The notes beneath the pieces were generated by a model, which saw nothing but the letters and a program-made list of their open reading frames with translations, did not search any database and was not told where the DNA came from. Made by a program: the position numbers and the translations under genes. A DNA stretch of 64,000 nt from Hasllibacter sp963833115 (GTDB lineage: Bacteria > Pseudomonadota > Alphaproteobacteria > Rhodobacterales > Rhodobacteraceae): positions 1,178,001 to 1,242,000 of the forward strand of contig CAWHWS010000002.1 in NCBI GenBank assembly GCA_963833115.1. Reading direction: 5' to 3'. Positions 37,492-45,497 of the stretch are shown here, one piece after another. The first letter of the stretch is position 1. Every line of letters begins with the position of its first letter.

Positions 37492-38406
37492 ATGACGACG
37501 ATGGACGGCGGAGGGGGCTGGGCGGCCCCGGCGGACGCGCAGGCGCAGAGCTGGCACCGCGACGACCTGTTGGAGGACTACCGCACCCCGAGCCGGGGCG
37601 CGGCGACGCTGCGGGCGCTCGGGCACTGGGTCGGCGCGCTCGCCTCCCTCGCCCTGGTCGCGGGGATCGTCGTCTGGGGCTGGCAGACGGTCACGCGCGA
37701 GGCGCACGGCGTGCCCATCGTCCGGGCGCTGGCCGGCGAGGCTCGGATCGCCCCGGAGGCGCCGGGCGGGCAGGTGATGGCGGACCAGGGGCTCGCTCTC
37801 GGGGGCGTCCAGGAAGGCCGCGGCACGGCGGCGGCGCCCGACAGCGTGACCCTGGCCCCGAGCGGCACCGACCTCGCGATGGAGGACAGGCTGATCCCCT
37901 TCTCGGGCGCCGTGCCGGCGGAGGAGCCCGCGCTCGAGCCCGCCGCCGTGGAGCCGGAGGACGCTGCGGCCGAGATGGCTGAGGCGGCGCCGGCGTCGGC
38001 GCGGCCGGATCCCGCCGATATCGTGGCGGCGAGCCTGCCCGGCGTCGCGGCCTCCCCGCGGCCGTCCGGGCGCCCGGCGATCGTCGTCGCGCTCGCCGCG
38101 GCCATCGGCGGCACGCTCCCGCCCGCCGCCGCGGCCCCCGTGCCGCTTCCCGGCGAGGCGCCCGGCGCGATCACGGTTCGGCTGGGCGACTTCGCGACCG
38201 AGGACGCGGCGCGCGACGCCTGGGCCGACCTCGCGCAGGATGCGCGCCTGGCCGCCCGGACACCGGCGATCGGCGCGGTGAGCGAAGGCGGGCGCGATTT
38301 CTGGCGCCTCCAGGCGGCCGGGTTCGCGGCGCCGCGGGACGCGGAGCGGCTGTGCCGGGAGCTCGAGGGCGAGGGCATCTCCTGCGTGCCCGCCGGCCTC
38401 GGCTGA
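37492..38406 (+). CDS. SPOR domain cell-envelope protein
   Basis: A 304-residue protein with a cytoplasmic N-terminus, one membrane segment (about 50-66, LASLALVAGIVVWGWQ), a long alanine/proline/glutamate-rich periplasmic linker, and a C-terminal SPOR domain (about 225-300: VRLGDFATEDAARDAWADL ... FWRLQAAGFAAPRDAERLCREL). SPOR domains bind denuded peptidoglycan at division sites. GGAGGCAGG precedes the ATG. nagZ begins 2 nt after the stop, which suits a role in wall turnover. The 197-bp argS-SPOR spacer holds nothing identifiable. Confidence 0.88.
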   Translation: MTTMDGGGGWAAPADAQAQSWHRDDLLEDYRTPSRGAATLRALGHWVGALASLALVAGIVVWGWQTVTREAHGVPIVRALAGEARIAPEAPGGQVMADQGLALGGVQEGRGTAAAPDSVTLAPSGTDLAMEDRLIPFSGAVPAEEPALEPAAVEPEDAAAEMAEAAPASARPDPADIVAASLPGVAASPRPSGRPAIVVALAAAIGGTLPPAAAAPVPLPGEAPGAITVRLGDFATEDAARDAWADLAQDARLAARTPAIGAVSEGGRDFWRLQAAGFAAPRDAERLCRELEGEGISCVPAGLG

Positions 38407-38407
38407 C

Positions 38408-39406
38408 ATGGCGGCGCCCCTGATCCTCGGCTGCGCCGGGGAGGAGCTGGGGCGCGGCGAGGCCGCCTTCTTCCGGGCGGCCGACCCGTGGGGGTTCATC
38501 CTCTTCGCGCGCAACGGCGCCGATCCAGAGGGGCTGCGCCGGCTGACCGCGGAGCTCCGCGCCGCCGTCGGGCGGCCCGCCCCGGTCCTCATCGACCAGG
38601 AGGGGGGCCGCGTGCAGCGCCTCCGCCCGCCGCGGTTCCGCGCGCATATGCCGGCGCTGGACATGGTCCGCGCGGTCGGGCCCGCCCGCGCGGTCGAGGC
38701 GATGGAGCTGCGCTCCGCGCTGATCGCGGCCGAGCTCATCGCCTGCGGGATCGACGTGAACTGCGCGCCGCTCGCCGACCTCGTGGAGCCGGCGACGCAT
38801 CCGATCCTCCTCGACCGGCTCTACGGGGACGATCCCGGGACGGTGGCCGCGCTCTGCCGCGCCGCGCTGCGGGGCATGGAGGCGCAGGGCGTGCTCGGCG
38901 TGGTCAAGCACGTGCCCGGCTACGGGCGCGCCACCCTGGACGGGCACCTCGCGCTCTCCCGGCTGACGCAGCCCCTGGCCGAGCTCGAGGCGCGGGACTT
39001 CGCGCCGTTCCGCGCCCTGGCGGACGCGAGCCTGGCGATGACCGCCCATATCGTCGTGGAGGCGCTGGACCCGGAGCGGCCGGCCACGACCTCGCCCGCG
39101 GTGATGGCCCATGTCCGCGGCGCGCTTCGCATGGACGGGCTGATGATGACGGACGACATCTCGATGGAGGCGCTGGACGGCCCGGTGCCGGCGCGGGGCC
39201 TCGCGGCGCTGGCGGCGGGCTGCGACGTGGTCCTGCACTGCAATGGCGAGATGGCGGAGATGGCGGCGCTCGCGGAGGCGCTGCCGCCGATGACCGCCGA
39301 GGCGGCGCGCCGGGCGACGCGCGCCCTCGCGCGGCGCCGCGCCCCCGGCCCGTTCGACGCCGCCGAGGCCGCCCGGCGCCTGACGTCCCTGGGCGGCCTG
39401 CCTTGA
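38408..39406 (+). CDS. nagZ: Beta-N-acetylhexosaminidase NagZ
   Basis: A 332-residue family 3 glycoside hydrolase that removes N-acetylglucosamine from muropeptides during peptidoglycan recycling. It shows PVLIDQEGGRVQRLRPPRF, the general acid/base loop VVKHVPGYGRATLDGHLAL (the KH-P-GYG signature), and the nucleophile aspartate in MMTDDISMEAL. No signal peptide, so cytoplasmic as expected. It lies 2 nt after the SPOR gene and 30 nt before scpA, probably one transcript. Confidence 0.94.
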   Translation: MAAPLILGCAGEELGRGEAAFFRAADPWGFILFARNGADPEGLRRLTAELRAAVGRPAPVLIDQEGGRVQRLRPPRFRAHMPALDMVRAVGPARAVEAMELRSALIAAELIACGIDVNCAPLADLVEPATHPILLDRLYGDDPGTVAALCRAALRGMEAQGVLGVVKHVPGYGRATLDGHLALSRLTQPLAELEARDFAPFRALADASLAMTAHIVVEALDPERPATTSPAVMAHVRGALRMDGLMMTDDISMEALDGPVPARGLAALAAGCDVVLHCNGEMAEMAALAEALPPMTAEAARRATRALARRRAPGPFDAAEAARRLTSLGGLP

Positions 39407-39436
39407 CACGCGGCCCGCGCGCGCGACCCTGACGGC

Positions 39437-40186
39437 ATGGACGAGGAGACGCGCGCGCGGCGCGCCGCCGAGGCGCTGGTGGTGGACGTGGACGGGTTCG
39501 AGGGCCCGCTCGACCTCCTGCTGGCGCTCGCGCGCGCGCAGAAGGTCGACCTCCTGGAGGTCGACGTCCTCGCCCTGGTCGAGCAGTACCTCGCCTTCGC
39601 CCGGGCCGCCGACGGGCTGCGGATCGAGCTGGCGGCGGACTACCTCGTGATGGCGGCCTGGCTGACCTACCTCAAGTCGCGCCTCCTGCTGCCGCCCGAG
39701 CCGGGCGAGGAGGGCCCGGACGCGGACGCGCTCGCCGCGCATCTCGCGTTCCAGTTGCGCCGCCTCGAGGCGATGCGGGAGGTCGCCGGGCGCCTGATGG
39801 CGCGCGACCGCCTGGGCGAGGGACGCTTCGCCCGCGGGGCGCCGGAGGAGGGCCGGAGGGAGGTGCGCACGATCCTGACGGCGAACGTCGTCGACCTGAT
39901 GCGCGCCTATGCCCGGCTGCGCACGCGCGGCGATTTCCGCCCCTATGTCGTCGACCGCGCCGATCTCTACACGATGGAGGAGGCGCTGGGGCGCCTCGCC
40001 ATGGCGGTGCGGGGCGCGGAGCGGTGGACGGGGCTCGCCAGCTTCCTGCCGGAGGGGTGGCGGGGCGGCGCGCGGGGCCGGTCGGCCACGGCCGCGACCT
40101 TCGCCGCCTCCCTGGAGCTGGTGCGCACGGGGGCGGTGGAGCTGCGCCAGGGGCCGGCGGCGCCCGAGCTGCGCGCCCGGCGATGA
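39437..40186 (+). CDS. scpA: Segregation and condensation protein ScpA
   Basis: A 249-residue kleisin of the SMC-ScpAB condensin. The N-terminal part FEGPLDLLLALARAQKVDLLEVDVLALVEQYL (about 18-50) binds the SMC neck, ADYLVMAAWLTYLKSRLLLP is characteristic, and the C-terminal winged helix contacts the SMC head. Its stop overlaps the scpB start (ATGA). Not to be confused with the methylmalonyl-CoA mutase gene of the same symbol at 5.1 kb. Confidence 0.93.
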   Translation: MDEETRARRAAEALVVDVDGFEGPLDLLLALARAQKVDLLEVDVLALVEQYLAFARAADGLRIELAADYLVMAAWLTYLKSRLLLPPEPGEEGPDADALAAHLAFQLRRLEAMREVAGRLMARDRLGEGRFARGAPEEGRREVRTILTANVVDLMRAYARLRTRGDFRPYVVDRADLYTMEEALGRLAMAVRGAERWTGLASFLPEGWRGGARGRSATAATFAASLELVRTGAVELRQGPAAPELRARR

Positions 40187-40800
40187 CGGGCGCGCAGCCC
40201 CCCCTCTGGGAGGCGCCGCCCGCCGCGGCGCAGGAGCGCATGGTCGAGGCGATCCTCTTCGCCGCCGCCGCGCCCCTGACCCTGCGCGATCTGGCCGCGC
40301 GCCTGCCGGAGGGCAGCGATCCGGCCGCGGCGTTGGGCGCGCTGCGCCGCCGCTACGAGGGGCGCGGCGTGCGCGTCGAACGGGCCGGCGAGGGCTGGGC
40401 CCTGCGGACCGCGCCCGACCTCGCCCCGCTCCTGCGACAGGAGGCGGTGCGCCATCGCAAGCTGAGCCGGGCGGCGATCGAATGCCTGGCGATCGTCGCC
40501 TACCATCAGCCCGCGACGCGCGCCGAGATCGAGGAGATCCGCGGCGTCGCGCTGGGGCGGGGCACGCTCGACCAGCTCCTCGAGCTCGGCTGGATCGGCC
40601 CCGGCCGGCGGCGCGAGACCCCCGGCCGGCCGGGCACGTTCGTGACCACGACCGCCTTCCTCGACCATTTCGCGCTGGCGAGCGCGCGCGACCTGCCGGG
40701 ATTGGCGGAGCTGCGCGCCGCGGGGCTCCTGGACGCCCGCCCGCCGCCGGACGGGGCGGGGGAGGCGGCGCCGCGGCTGGACCTGCCGGAGGACGGCTAG
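40183..40800 (+). CDS. scpB: Segregation and condensation protein ScpB
   Basis: A 205-residue tandem winged-helix protein: ERMVEAILFAAAAPLTLRDLAARL, then RKLSRAAIECLAIVAYHQPATRAEIEEIRGVALGRGTLDQLLELGWI, the ScpB signature, and GRPGTFVTTTAFLDHF. It forms the asymmetric dimer on ScpA in the condensin complex. The ATG is coupled to scpA by a 4-nt overlap; the last 4 nt overlap the convergent dcd gene. Confidence 0.93.
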   Translation: MTGAQPPLWEAPPAAAQERMVEAILFAAAAPLTLRDLAARLPEGSDPAAALGALRRRYEGRGVRVERAGEGWALRTAPDLAPLLRQEAVRHRKLSRAAIECLAIVAYHQPATRAEIEEIRGVALGRGTLDQLLELGWIGPGRRRETPGRPGTFVTTTAFLDHFALASARDLPGLAELRAAGLLDARPPPDGAGEAAPRLDLPEDG

Positions 40801-41879
40801 GGCGCGGCGAAGTGCTTGGAGAGCTTGAGCCCCTGACCCTGGTAATTCGAGCCGCGCCCCGATCCGTAGAGGATGTCGGGCGGCTCGGTCATCGCCTCGT
40901 AGATCAGGCGGCCGACGTCCTGCCCGTGCTCGAGGGCGAAGGGCGCCTCGTGGCAGCGGACCTCCAGCACGCCGCGCGCGCCGGCGCCGCCCGCCGGGCC
41001 GTGGCCGAAGCCCGGGTCGAAGAAGCCGGCGTAATGGACGCGGAACTCTCCGACCATCGCGAGATAGGGCGCCATCTCGGCGGCGAAGCCGGGCGGGATG
41101 TGGACCGCCTCCCGGCTCATCAGGATGTGGAACGCGCCCGGATCGAGGATCAGGGGCTCGCCCGGCCGGACGGCGAGCCGGTCCCAGAACGCGGCCGGCG
41201 CGTGGGCGCCCGTGCGCCGCATGTCCACCACGTCCGCGTGGGGCCTGGCGCGCCAGCCGACGAGGCCGTCCGCGCCGGGCCGCAGGTCCACCGAGAAGCC
41301 GAGGCCGCCGTCGATCCGGGCGTCCCCGTCCACCAGGGGCGTCCGGGCATGGAGCGCGGCGAGGGCGGCGTCGTCCAGGCGGGGCTCGCCGCGGCGGAAG
41401 CGGATCTGCGCGAGGCTGAGCCCCGCCTCGACCAGGACGGCGAAGCTGCGCGGGCAGATCTCGGCCCAGAGCGGGCCGTGATAGCCGGGGGGGACGCGGT
41501 CGAACTCGGCCCCGTCATCGGCGATGATCCGGGTGAGGATATCGAGCCGGCCCGTGCTCGACTTCGCGTTGCAGGCGGCGCGCAGGTCCGGGGGCAGGGC
41601 GAGGCTCTCGGCCAGGGGCACGAGGTAGACGCAGCCGCGCTCGAGCACCGCGCCCCCCGCGAGGTCGAAGGCGTGCATCTCGAACTCCGCCAGCCGGTCC
41701 GAGACGCGGCGCCCGGCGCCGGCGAGGAAGCTCGCCCGGACCCGGTGCGCGCGGGCGCCCAGGCGCAGGTCGAGCGAGGCGGGCTGGATCGCGGCGGGAT
41801 CGACCGGGGGGTCGGCGCGGACGGCGCCGCCCGCGAGGAGCGACGCGATGGCCTGGGAGGGGAGGACGCCGGCGGTCAC
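40797..41879 (-). CDS. dcd: 2'-Deoxycytidine 5'-triphosphate deaminase (long form)
   Basis: A 360-residue protein of the trimeric dUTPase/dCTP deaminase superfamily, the long two-unit alphaproteobacterial form. N-terminal half: AIQPASLDLRLGARAHRVRASF and ACNAKSSTGRLDILTRIIADDG (active-site serine-arginine). C-terminal half: GFAAEMAPYLAMVGEFRVHYAGFFDPGFG and LYGSGRGSNYQGQGLKLSKHF. It deaminates dCTP to dUTP for thymidylate supply. The GTG at 41879 is chosen because any longer start would translate the tRNA gene; it lies only 10 nt after the tRNA 3' end with no clear ribosome site. Confidence 0.9.
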   Translation of the reverse strand: MTAGVLPSQAIASLLAGGAVRADPPVDPAAIQPASLDLRLGARAHRVRASFLAGAGRRVSDRLAEFEMHAFDLAGGAVLERGCVYLVPLAESLALPPDLRAACNAKSSTGRLDILTRIIADDGAEFDRVPPGYHGPLWAEICPRSFAVLVEAGLSLAQIRFRRGEPRLDDAALAALHARTPLVDGDARIDGGLGFSVDLRPGADGLVGWRARPHADVVDMRRTGAHAPAAFWDRLAVRPGEPLILDPGAFHILMSREAVHIPPGFAAEMAPYLAMVGEFRVHYAGFFDPGFGHGPAGGAGARGVLEVRCHEAPFALEHGQDVGRLIYEAMTEPPDILYGSGRGSNYQGQGLKLSKHFAAP

Positions 41880-41889
41880 GGCGTCGGTA

Positions 41890-41966
41890 TGGTCGGGCCA
41901 GCGAGATTCGAACTCACGACCTTCCGTCCCCCAGACGGACGCGCTACCAAGCTGCGCCATGGCCCG
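41890..41966 (-). tRNA. tRNA-Pro, anticodon GGG, CCA encoded
   Basis: A full cloverleaf reads on the minus strand: acceptor CGGGCCA / TGGCCCG, D arm GCGC-AGCTTGGTA-GCGC, anticodon stem TCCGT / ACGGA with loop CTGGGGG (anticodon GGG), a 5-nt variable loop, T arm GTGAG-TTCGAAT-CTCGC, discriminator A at 41893 and a genomically encoded CCA at 41892-41890. It sits immediately upstream of dcd on the same strand. Confidence 0.97.
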
Positions 41967-42018
41967 ACGGAGCGGTTCCTAACCGATGCGCGGGCGGGCG
42001 CAAGGCCCAGGGCGCGCC

Positions 42019-42576
42019 TCACGCCGCGAGGCGGTCCCGGAGGGCGCGCGCCTCGGCCAGCCAGCGATGCGCCCGCGCCACGTCGAGGCCGGGCGGCAGG
42101 GCCCCCATGGGCGGCGCGGTCGGCGCCGGCGGCAGGTCGAGATCGCCGGGCAGCGGCGGGGCGGCCCGTGGCGCGGGCCTCGAGGCGACCTTCGCGAGCG
42201 TCTCCTCGGGCGCGGCCTCCTCCTCGGCGATCGTGCCCGGCGCCTCGTCCGGCAGGCCGGCGTCCTCGGGCGCGGGGCCGCCATCGGCCGCGACGCCGCG
42301 CTCGGCCGGGAGGGCGGCGACATGCGCCGCGCCGCGCTCCGCGAGGATGCGCTGCACCCCCTTGATCGCCATCATGTCGTCGCGCAGCAGCAGGCGGATG
42401 CCGCCCAGGAGGTCGACGTCCTGCCGGCGGTAGTAGCGGCGCCCGCCGGCGCGCTTCACCGGCTTGATCTCGGGGAACTTCGTCTCCCAGAAGCGCAGCA
42501 CGTGCTGTTCCACGCCGACGGCCTCGGCGACCTCGGAGATGGTGCGGAAGGCCTCCGGCGACTTCGGCTGCGCCAC
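42019..42576 (-). CDS. MerR family transcriptional regulator
   Basis: A 185-residue regulator. The N-terminal winged helix FRTISEVAEAVGVEQHVLRFWETKFPEIKPVKRAGGRRYYRRQDVDLL (about 10-57) is the MerR DNA-binding domain of the subtype usually following ihfA in alphaproteobacteria. The middle LLLRDDMMAIKGVQRILAERG is helical, followed by an alanine/proline/glutamate-rich linker and a short C-terminal helix. No effector-binding cysteines are seen, so the signal is unknown. It lies 6 nt after ihfA, the last gene of the rpmF-plsX-fabH-ihfA-merR run. Confidence 0.9.
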   Translation of the reverse strand: MAQPKSPEAFRTISEVAEAVGVEQHVLRFWETKFPEIKPVKRAGGRRYYRRQDVDLLGGIRLLLRDDMMAIKGVQRILAERGAAHVAALPAERGVAADGGPAPEDAGLPDEAPGTIAEEEAAPEETLAKVASRPAPRAAPPLPGDLDLPPAPTAPPMGALPPGLDVARAHRWLAEARALRDRLAA

Positions 42577-42582
42577 GGCGCG

Positions 42583-42897
42583 TCAGCGCCCCTGCGCGGC
42601 GGCGTTGCCCGCGGCGACGCGCCCGCGCATCAGGTGGGAGGCGCGGAACGACAGCACCCGGCGCGGCGGGATGGGCACCTCCTCGCCGGTCTTGGGGTTG
42701 CGCCCGACGCGCTCGGCCTTCTGCCGGACGGAGAACGTGCCGAACCCGCTGATCTTGACCTGCTCGCCGGCGACGAGCGCGTCCGAGACGTGGCGCAGCA
42801 CGTCCTCGACGAGCTGCGCGCTCTCGTTGCGCGAGAGCCCGACCTCGCGGTGCACCGCCTCGGAGAGATCCAGTCGTGTCAGCGTCGATCCAGGCAT
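42583..42897 (-). CDS. ihfA: Integration host factor alpha subunit
   Basis: A 104-residue HU/IHF family DNA-bending protein. LTRLDLSEAVHREVGLSRNESAQLVEDVL and ALVAGEQVKISGFGTFSVRQKAERVGRNPKTGEEVPIPPRRVLSFRAS are the alpha-chain signature; the P in GEEVPIPPR tips the beta arm that intercalates into the minor groove. It works with IhfB, not in this window. It follows fabH by 78 nt on the same strand. Confidence 0.94.
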   Translation of the reverse strand: MPGSTLTRLDLSEAVHREVGLSRNESAQLVEDVLRHVSDALVAGEQVKISGFGTFSVRQKAERVGRNPKTGEEVPIPPRRVLSFRASHLMRGRVAAGNAAAQGR

Positions 42898-42975
42898 CGC
42901 GTGTCCCCGCAGGCGTCGGCGCAGACCTTGGGGCGCCGGAGGGGCCGAGTCAAACCCCGCGAATCGCCGGCGCGC

Positions 42976-43932
42976 CTACCAGCGCAGGACGACGGAGCCC
43001 CAGACGAGGCCGCCGCCGATCGCCTCGGTCGCGACCACCTGGCCGGGGCGCAGGCGCCCGTCCGCGGCGGCGACCGCGAGGGCGAGGGGGATGGAGGCCG
43101 CGGACGTGTTGCCGTGGTCCGCGACCGTGACGACGACGCGCTCCATCGGAACGTGGAGGCGCCTGGCCGTCCCCTCGATGATGCGGACGTTGGCCTGGTG
43201 CGGGACGATCCAGTCGACGTCGTCATGCGTCAGGCCCGCCTTGGCGATCGCGGCGCCGGCGGTCGCCGACAGTTTCTCGACCGCGTGGCGGAACACCTCG
43301 CGCCCCTGCATGCGCAGCTTGCCGGCGGTGCCGGTGCTGCTGACGCCGCCGTCCACGTAGAGGATGCCGGCCTGCGCCCCGTCGGAGTTGAGGTCGGCGG
43401 CGAGGACGCCGCGCTCCCCTTCGGCGCCTTCCAGGACGACCGCGCCCGCGCCGTCGCCGAAGAGGACGCAGGTGCCCCGGTCCTCCCAGTCGAGGATGCG
43501 GCTGTAGGTCTCCGCCCCGATCACGAGGACGCGGCGGGCCAGGCCCGCGCGGATCATCGCGTCGGCGTTGGCGAGGGCGAAGACGAAGCCCGCGCAGGCG
43601 GCCATCACGTCGTAGGCGAAGCCGCCGCAGCCCAGCGCGGCCTGCACCTTCACGGCGGTGGAGGGAAAGGTCGCGTCGGGGGTGGTGGTGGCGACGATCA
43701 CGGCGTCGACGGCGCCCGCGCCCATGCCGGCGTCGTCCAGGGCGGCGCGCGCGGCGTGGATCGCGAGGTCGGAGGTCAGCTCGCCTTCCGCGGCGAAATG
43801 CCGGCGCTCGATGCCCGTGCGGGCGCGGATCCACTCGTCCGAGGTGTCGAGGAAGGTCGCGAACCAGTCGTTCTCCACCACGCGCTCGGGCAGGTGCGCG
43901 CCGACGCCGCGGACGACCGCGCGCAGGGTCAC
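42976..43932 (-). CDS. fabH: 3-Oxoacyl-ACP synthase III
   Basis: A 318-residue KAS III with the catalytic triad Cys113 (MAACAGFVFAL), His245 (IVPHQANVRII) and Asn275 (DHGNTSAASIPLAL). It condenses acetyl-CoA with malonyl-ACP to start fatty acid synthesis. The GTG at 43932 overlaps the plsX stop in a GTGA tetranucleotide, so it is coupled to plsX. GIERRHFAAEGELTSDLA near 40-57 is the usual N-terminal landmark. Confidence 0.95.
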   Translation of the reverse strand: MTLRAVVRGVGAHLPERVVENDWFATFLDTSDEWIRARTGIERRHFAAEGELTSDLAIHAARAALDDAGMGAGAVDAVIVATTTPDATFPSTAVKVQAALGCGGFAYDVMAACAGFVFALANADAMIRAGLARRVLVIGAETYSRILDWEDRGTCVLFGDGAGAVVLEGAEGERGVLAADLNSDGAQAGILYVDGGVSSTGTAGKLRMQGREVFRHAVEKLSATAGAAIAKAGLTHDDVDWIVPHQANVRIIEGTARRLHVPMERVVVTVADHGNTSAASIPLALAVAAADGRLRPGQVVATEAIGGGLVWGSVVLRW

Positions 43933-45089
43933 GCCGCGGCCTCCGGCAGGCTGGCGATGCGCTCGCGCAGCCGGTCCTCGAAGCCCGAGCGCGCCAGGGT
44001 CGCGGCCAGGGCGACGGCGGCGGCGATGCCGGTCTCGTCGGCGCTGCCATGGCTCTTGACCACCGTGCCGCCGAGGCCGAGGAACACGCCCCCGTTGACG
44101 CGGCGCGGGTCGATCCGCTTCTGCAGGCGCTTGAGGGAGGTGAGCGCCAGGACCGCGGCGAGGCGCGACAGGGGCGTGAACTTGAACGCCTCGCGCAGCG
44201 CGTCGGAGATGAACTTGGCCGTGCCCTCCCCAGTCTTGAGGGCGATGTTCCCGGTGAAGCCGTCGGTGACGATCACGTCGACCCGGCCCGACGGGATGTC
44301 CCCGCCCTCGACGAAGCCCACGTAGTCGATCCCGGCGCGCTCGGCCTCGGCGGCGATGCGCTCGGCGGCCTCCTTGAGCTCGGGGCGGCCCTTGTGCTCC
44401 TCGGAGCCGACGTTGAGCAGGCCGACGCGCGGCCGCTCCAGCCCCAGGCCGTTGCGCGCGTAGGACGCGCCCATGAGCGCGTATTGCGTGAGGTTGACCG
44501 CGTCGGCCCGGATGTCGGCGCCGACGTCGAGCATGACGTTGAACCCCGACGGGCTCCGCGACGGCCAGAGGCAGGCGATCGCCGGCCGGTCGATGCCCGG
44601 CAGCTTGCGCAGGCGCAGCATGGAGACCGCCATCAGGGCGCCGGTATTGCCGCAGGAGACGGCGGCCGCCGCCTCGCCGGCGCGCACCGCGTCGATCGCG
44701 GACCACATCGAGGTGCCCTTGCCGTGCCGCATGACGTGGCTGGGCTTGGCGTCCATCGTGACGACCTCCGCGGCGCCGCGCACGAGGGCGCGCTCCGTCA
44801 GCTTGCGGCGGCGCACGAGGGCTTGGATCGCGGGCTCGTCGCCATGGACGATGAAGGCGAGGTCCGGGTCCTTGGCCGCCGCGCGGGCGAGCCCGGCGAC
44901 GACGACGGCCGGCCCCTGGTCCCCGCCCATCGCGTCGACGGAGATCACGGTCCGTCCCGGGAAGGGGCCGGCGCCCCCGTCCCCGGCGCCTCTGCCTCCG
45001 ATGCCTCCGTCCCCGGCGCCGCCGCAGGAGGCTCCGTCAGCCGGGGCCGTGCCGCCGGAGGCCGGGTCCGCGGGGACCGGGTGGGTCAC
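43929..45089 (-). CDS. plsX: Phosphate acyltransferase PlsX with low-complexity N-terminal extension
   Basis: A 386-residue PlsX (acyl-ACP to acyl-phosphate, the first step of phospholipid synthesis). The domain begins at about residue 47 with TVISVDAMGGDQGP and contains AAVSCGNTGALMAVSML, SEEHKGRPELKEA and VIVTDGFTGNIALKT. The start is taken as GTG 45089 because AGGAGGGG (45102-45095) precedes it; ATG 45134 would overlap rpmF more. This leaves about 45 glycine/alanine/proline residues before the usual PlsX start, which is odd. No better in-frame start with a ribosome site is seen nearer the domain. Confidence 0.92.
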   Translation of the reverse strand: MTHPVPADPASGGTAPADGASCGGAGDGGIGGRGAGDGGAGPFPGRTVISVDAMGGDQGPAVVVAGLARAAAKDPDLAFIVHGDEPAIQALVRRRKLTERALVRGAAEVVTMDAKPSHVMRHGKGTSMWSAIDAVRAGEAAAAVSCGNTGALMAVSMLRLRKLPGIDRPAIACLWPSRSPSGFNVMLDVGADIRADAVNLTQYALMGASYARNGLGLERPRVGLLNVGSEEHKGRPELKEAAERIAAEAERAGIDYVGFVEGGDIPSGRVDVIVTDGFTGNIALKTGEGTAKFISDALREAFKFTPLSRLAAVLALTSLKRLQKRIDPRRVNGGVFLGLGGTVVKSHGSADETGIAAAVALAATLARSGFEDRLRERIASLPEAAA

Positions 45090-45105
45090 CGGAGCCCCTC
45101 CTGGA

Positions 45106-45312
45106 TCAGGCCGCGTCCTCGTCGAGGTCGACATCGGCGGTCATCGCGACGACCTCGCGGTCGGCATAGTGCCCGCAGGCCGCGCACACGTGGTGCGGTC
45201 GCTTGAGCTCGCCGCAGTTCGGGCACTCGTTCGGGTTCGCGGGGGTCAGGCTGTCATGCGCGCGGCGGTTGTTGCGGCGCGACTTGGACACCTTGTTCTG
45301 CTGGACTGCCAT
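45106..45312 (-). CDS. rpmF: 50S ribosomal protein L32
   Basis: A 68-residue L32: MAVQQNKVSKSRRNNRRAHDSL followed by a four-cysteine zinc ribbon, CPNCGELKRPHHVCAACGHY. Rhodobacterial L32 of this type keeps all four cysteines. It starts the rpmF-plsX-fabH-ihfA-merR run, the standard alphaproteobacterial order. A 27-bp tandem duplication and a sigma-70-like promoter lie upstream. Confidence 0.97.
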   Translation of the reverse strand: MAVQQNKVSKSRRNNRRAHDSLTPANPNECPNCGELKRPHHVCAACGHYADREVVAMTADVDLDEDAA

Positions 45313-45328
45313 GATGGGCCTCTGATGT

Positions 45329-45382
45329 GGCCGGCAGGACCGGCGCGGAGCGTGCGGCCGGACGGACCGGCGCGGGACGGAT
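45329..45382. repeat. Imperfect 27-bp tandem duplication in the rpmF leader
   Basis: Units starting at 45329 and 45356 share GGCCGG-GGACCGGCGCGG (18 of the first 20 positions agree) and diverge afterwards. It lies 16 nt upstream of the rpmF start on the minus strand. Confidence 0.6.
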
Positions 45383-45446
45383 GACGGATGCGCGGCGCCA
45401 CGCGGCCCGCGGCCGCGCGCGGGAGGACCCGGGACGGCAGGCGGCC

Positions 45447-45474
45447 TACATACCGCGATCAGGCGAGCGCGCAA
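45447..45474 (-). promoter_or_regulatory. Predicted sigma-70 promoter of rpmF-plsX-fabH-ihfA-merR
   Basis: Minus strand TTGCGC (45474-45469), 16-nt spacer, TATGTA (45452-45447), about 135 nt before rpmF and just after the DUF177 gene. Confidence 0.5.
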
Positions 45475-45497
45475 GGCCCCCCGGGGCGAAGGGCGCG

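Noticed and set aside
41879..41960. Extended N-terminus for dcd starting at 41960
   Set aside because: Those codons are the tRNA-Pro gene read as protein; the deaminase begins at GTG 41879.
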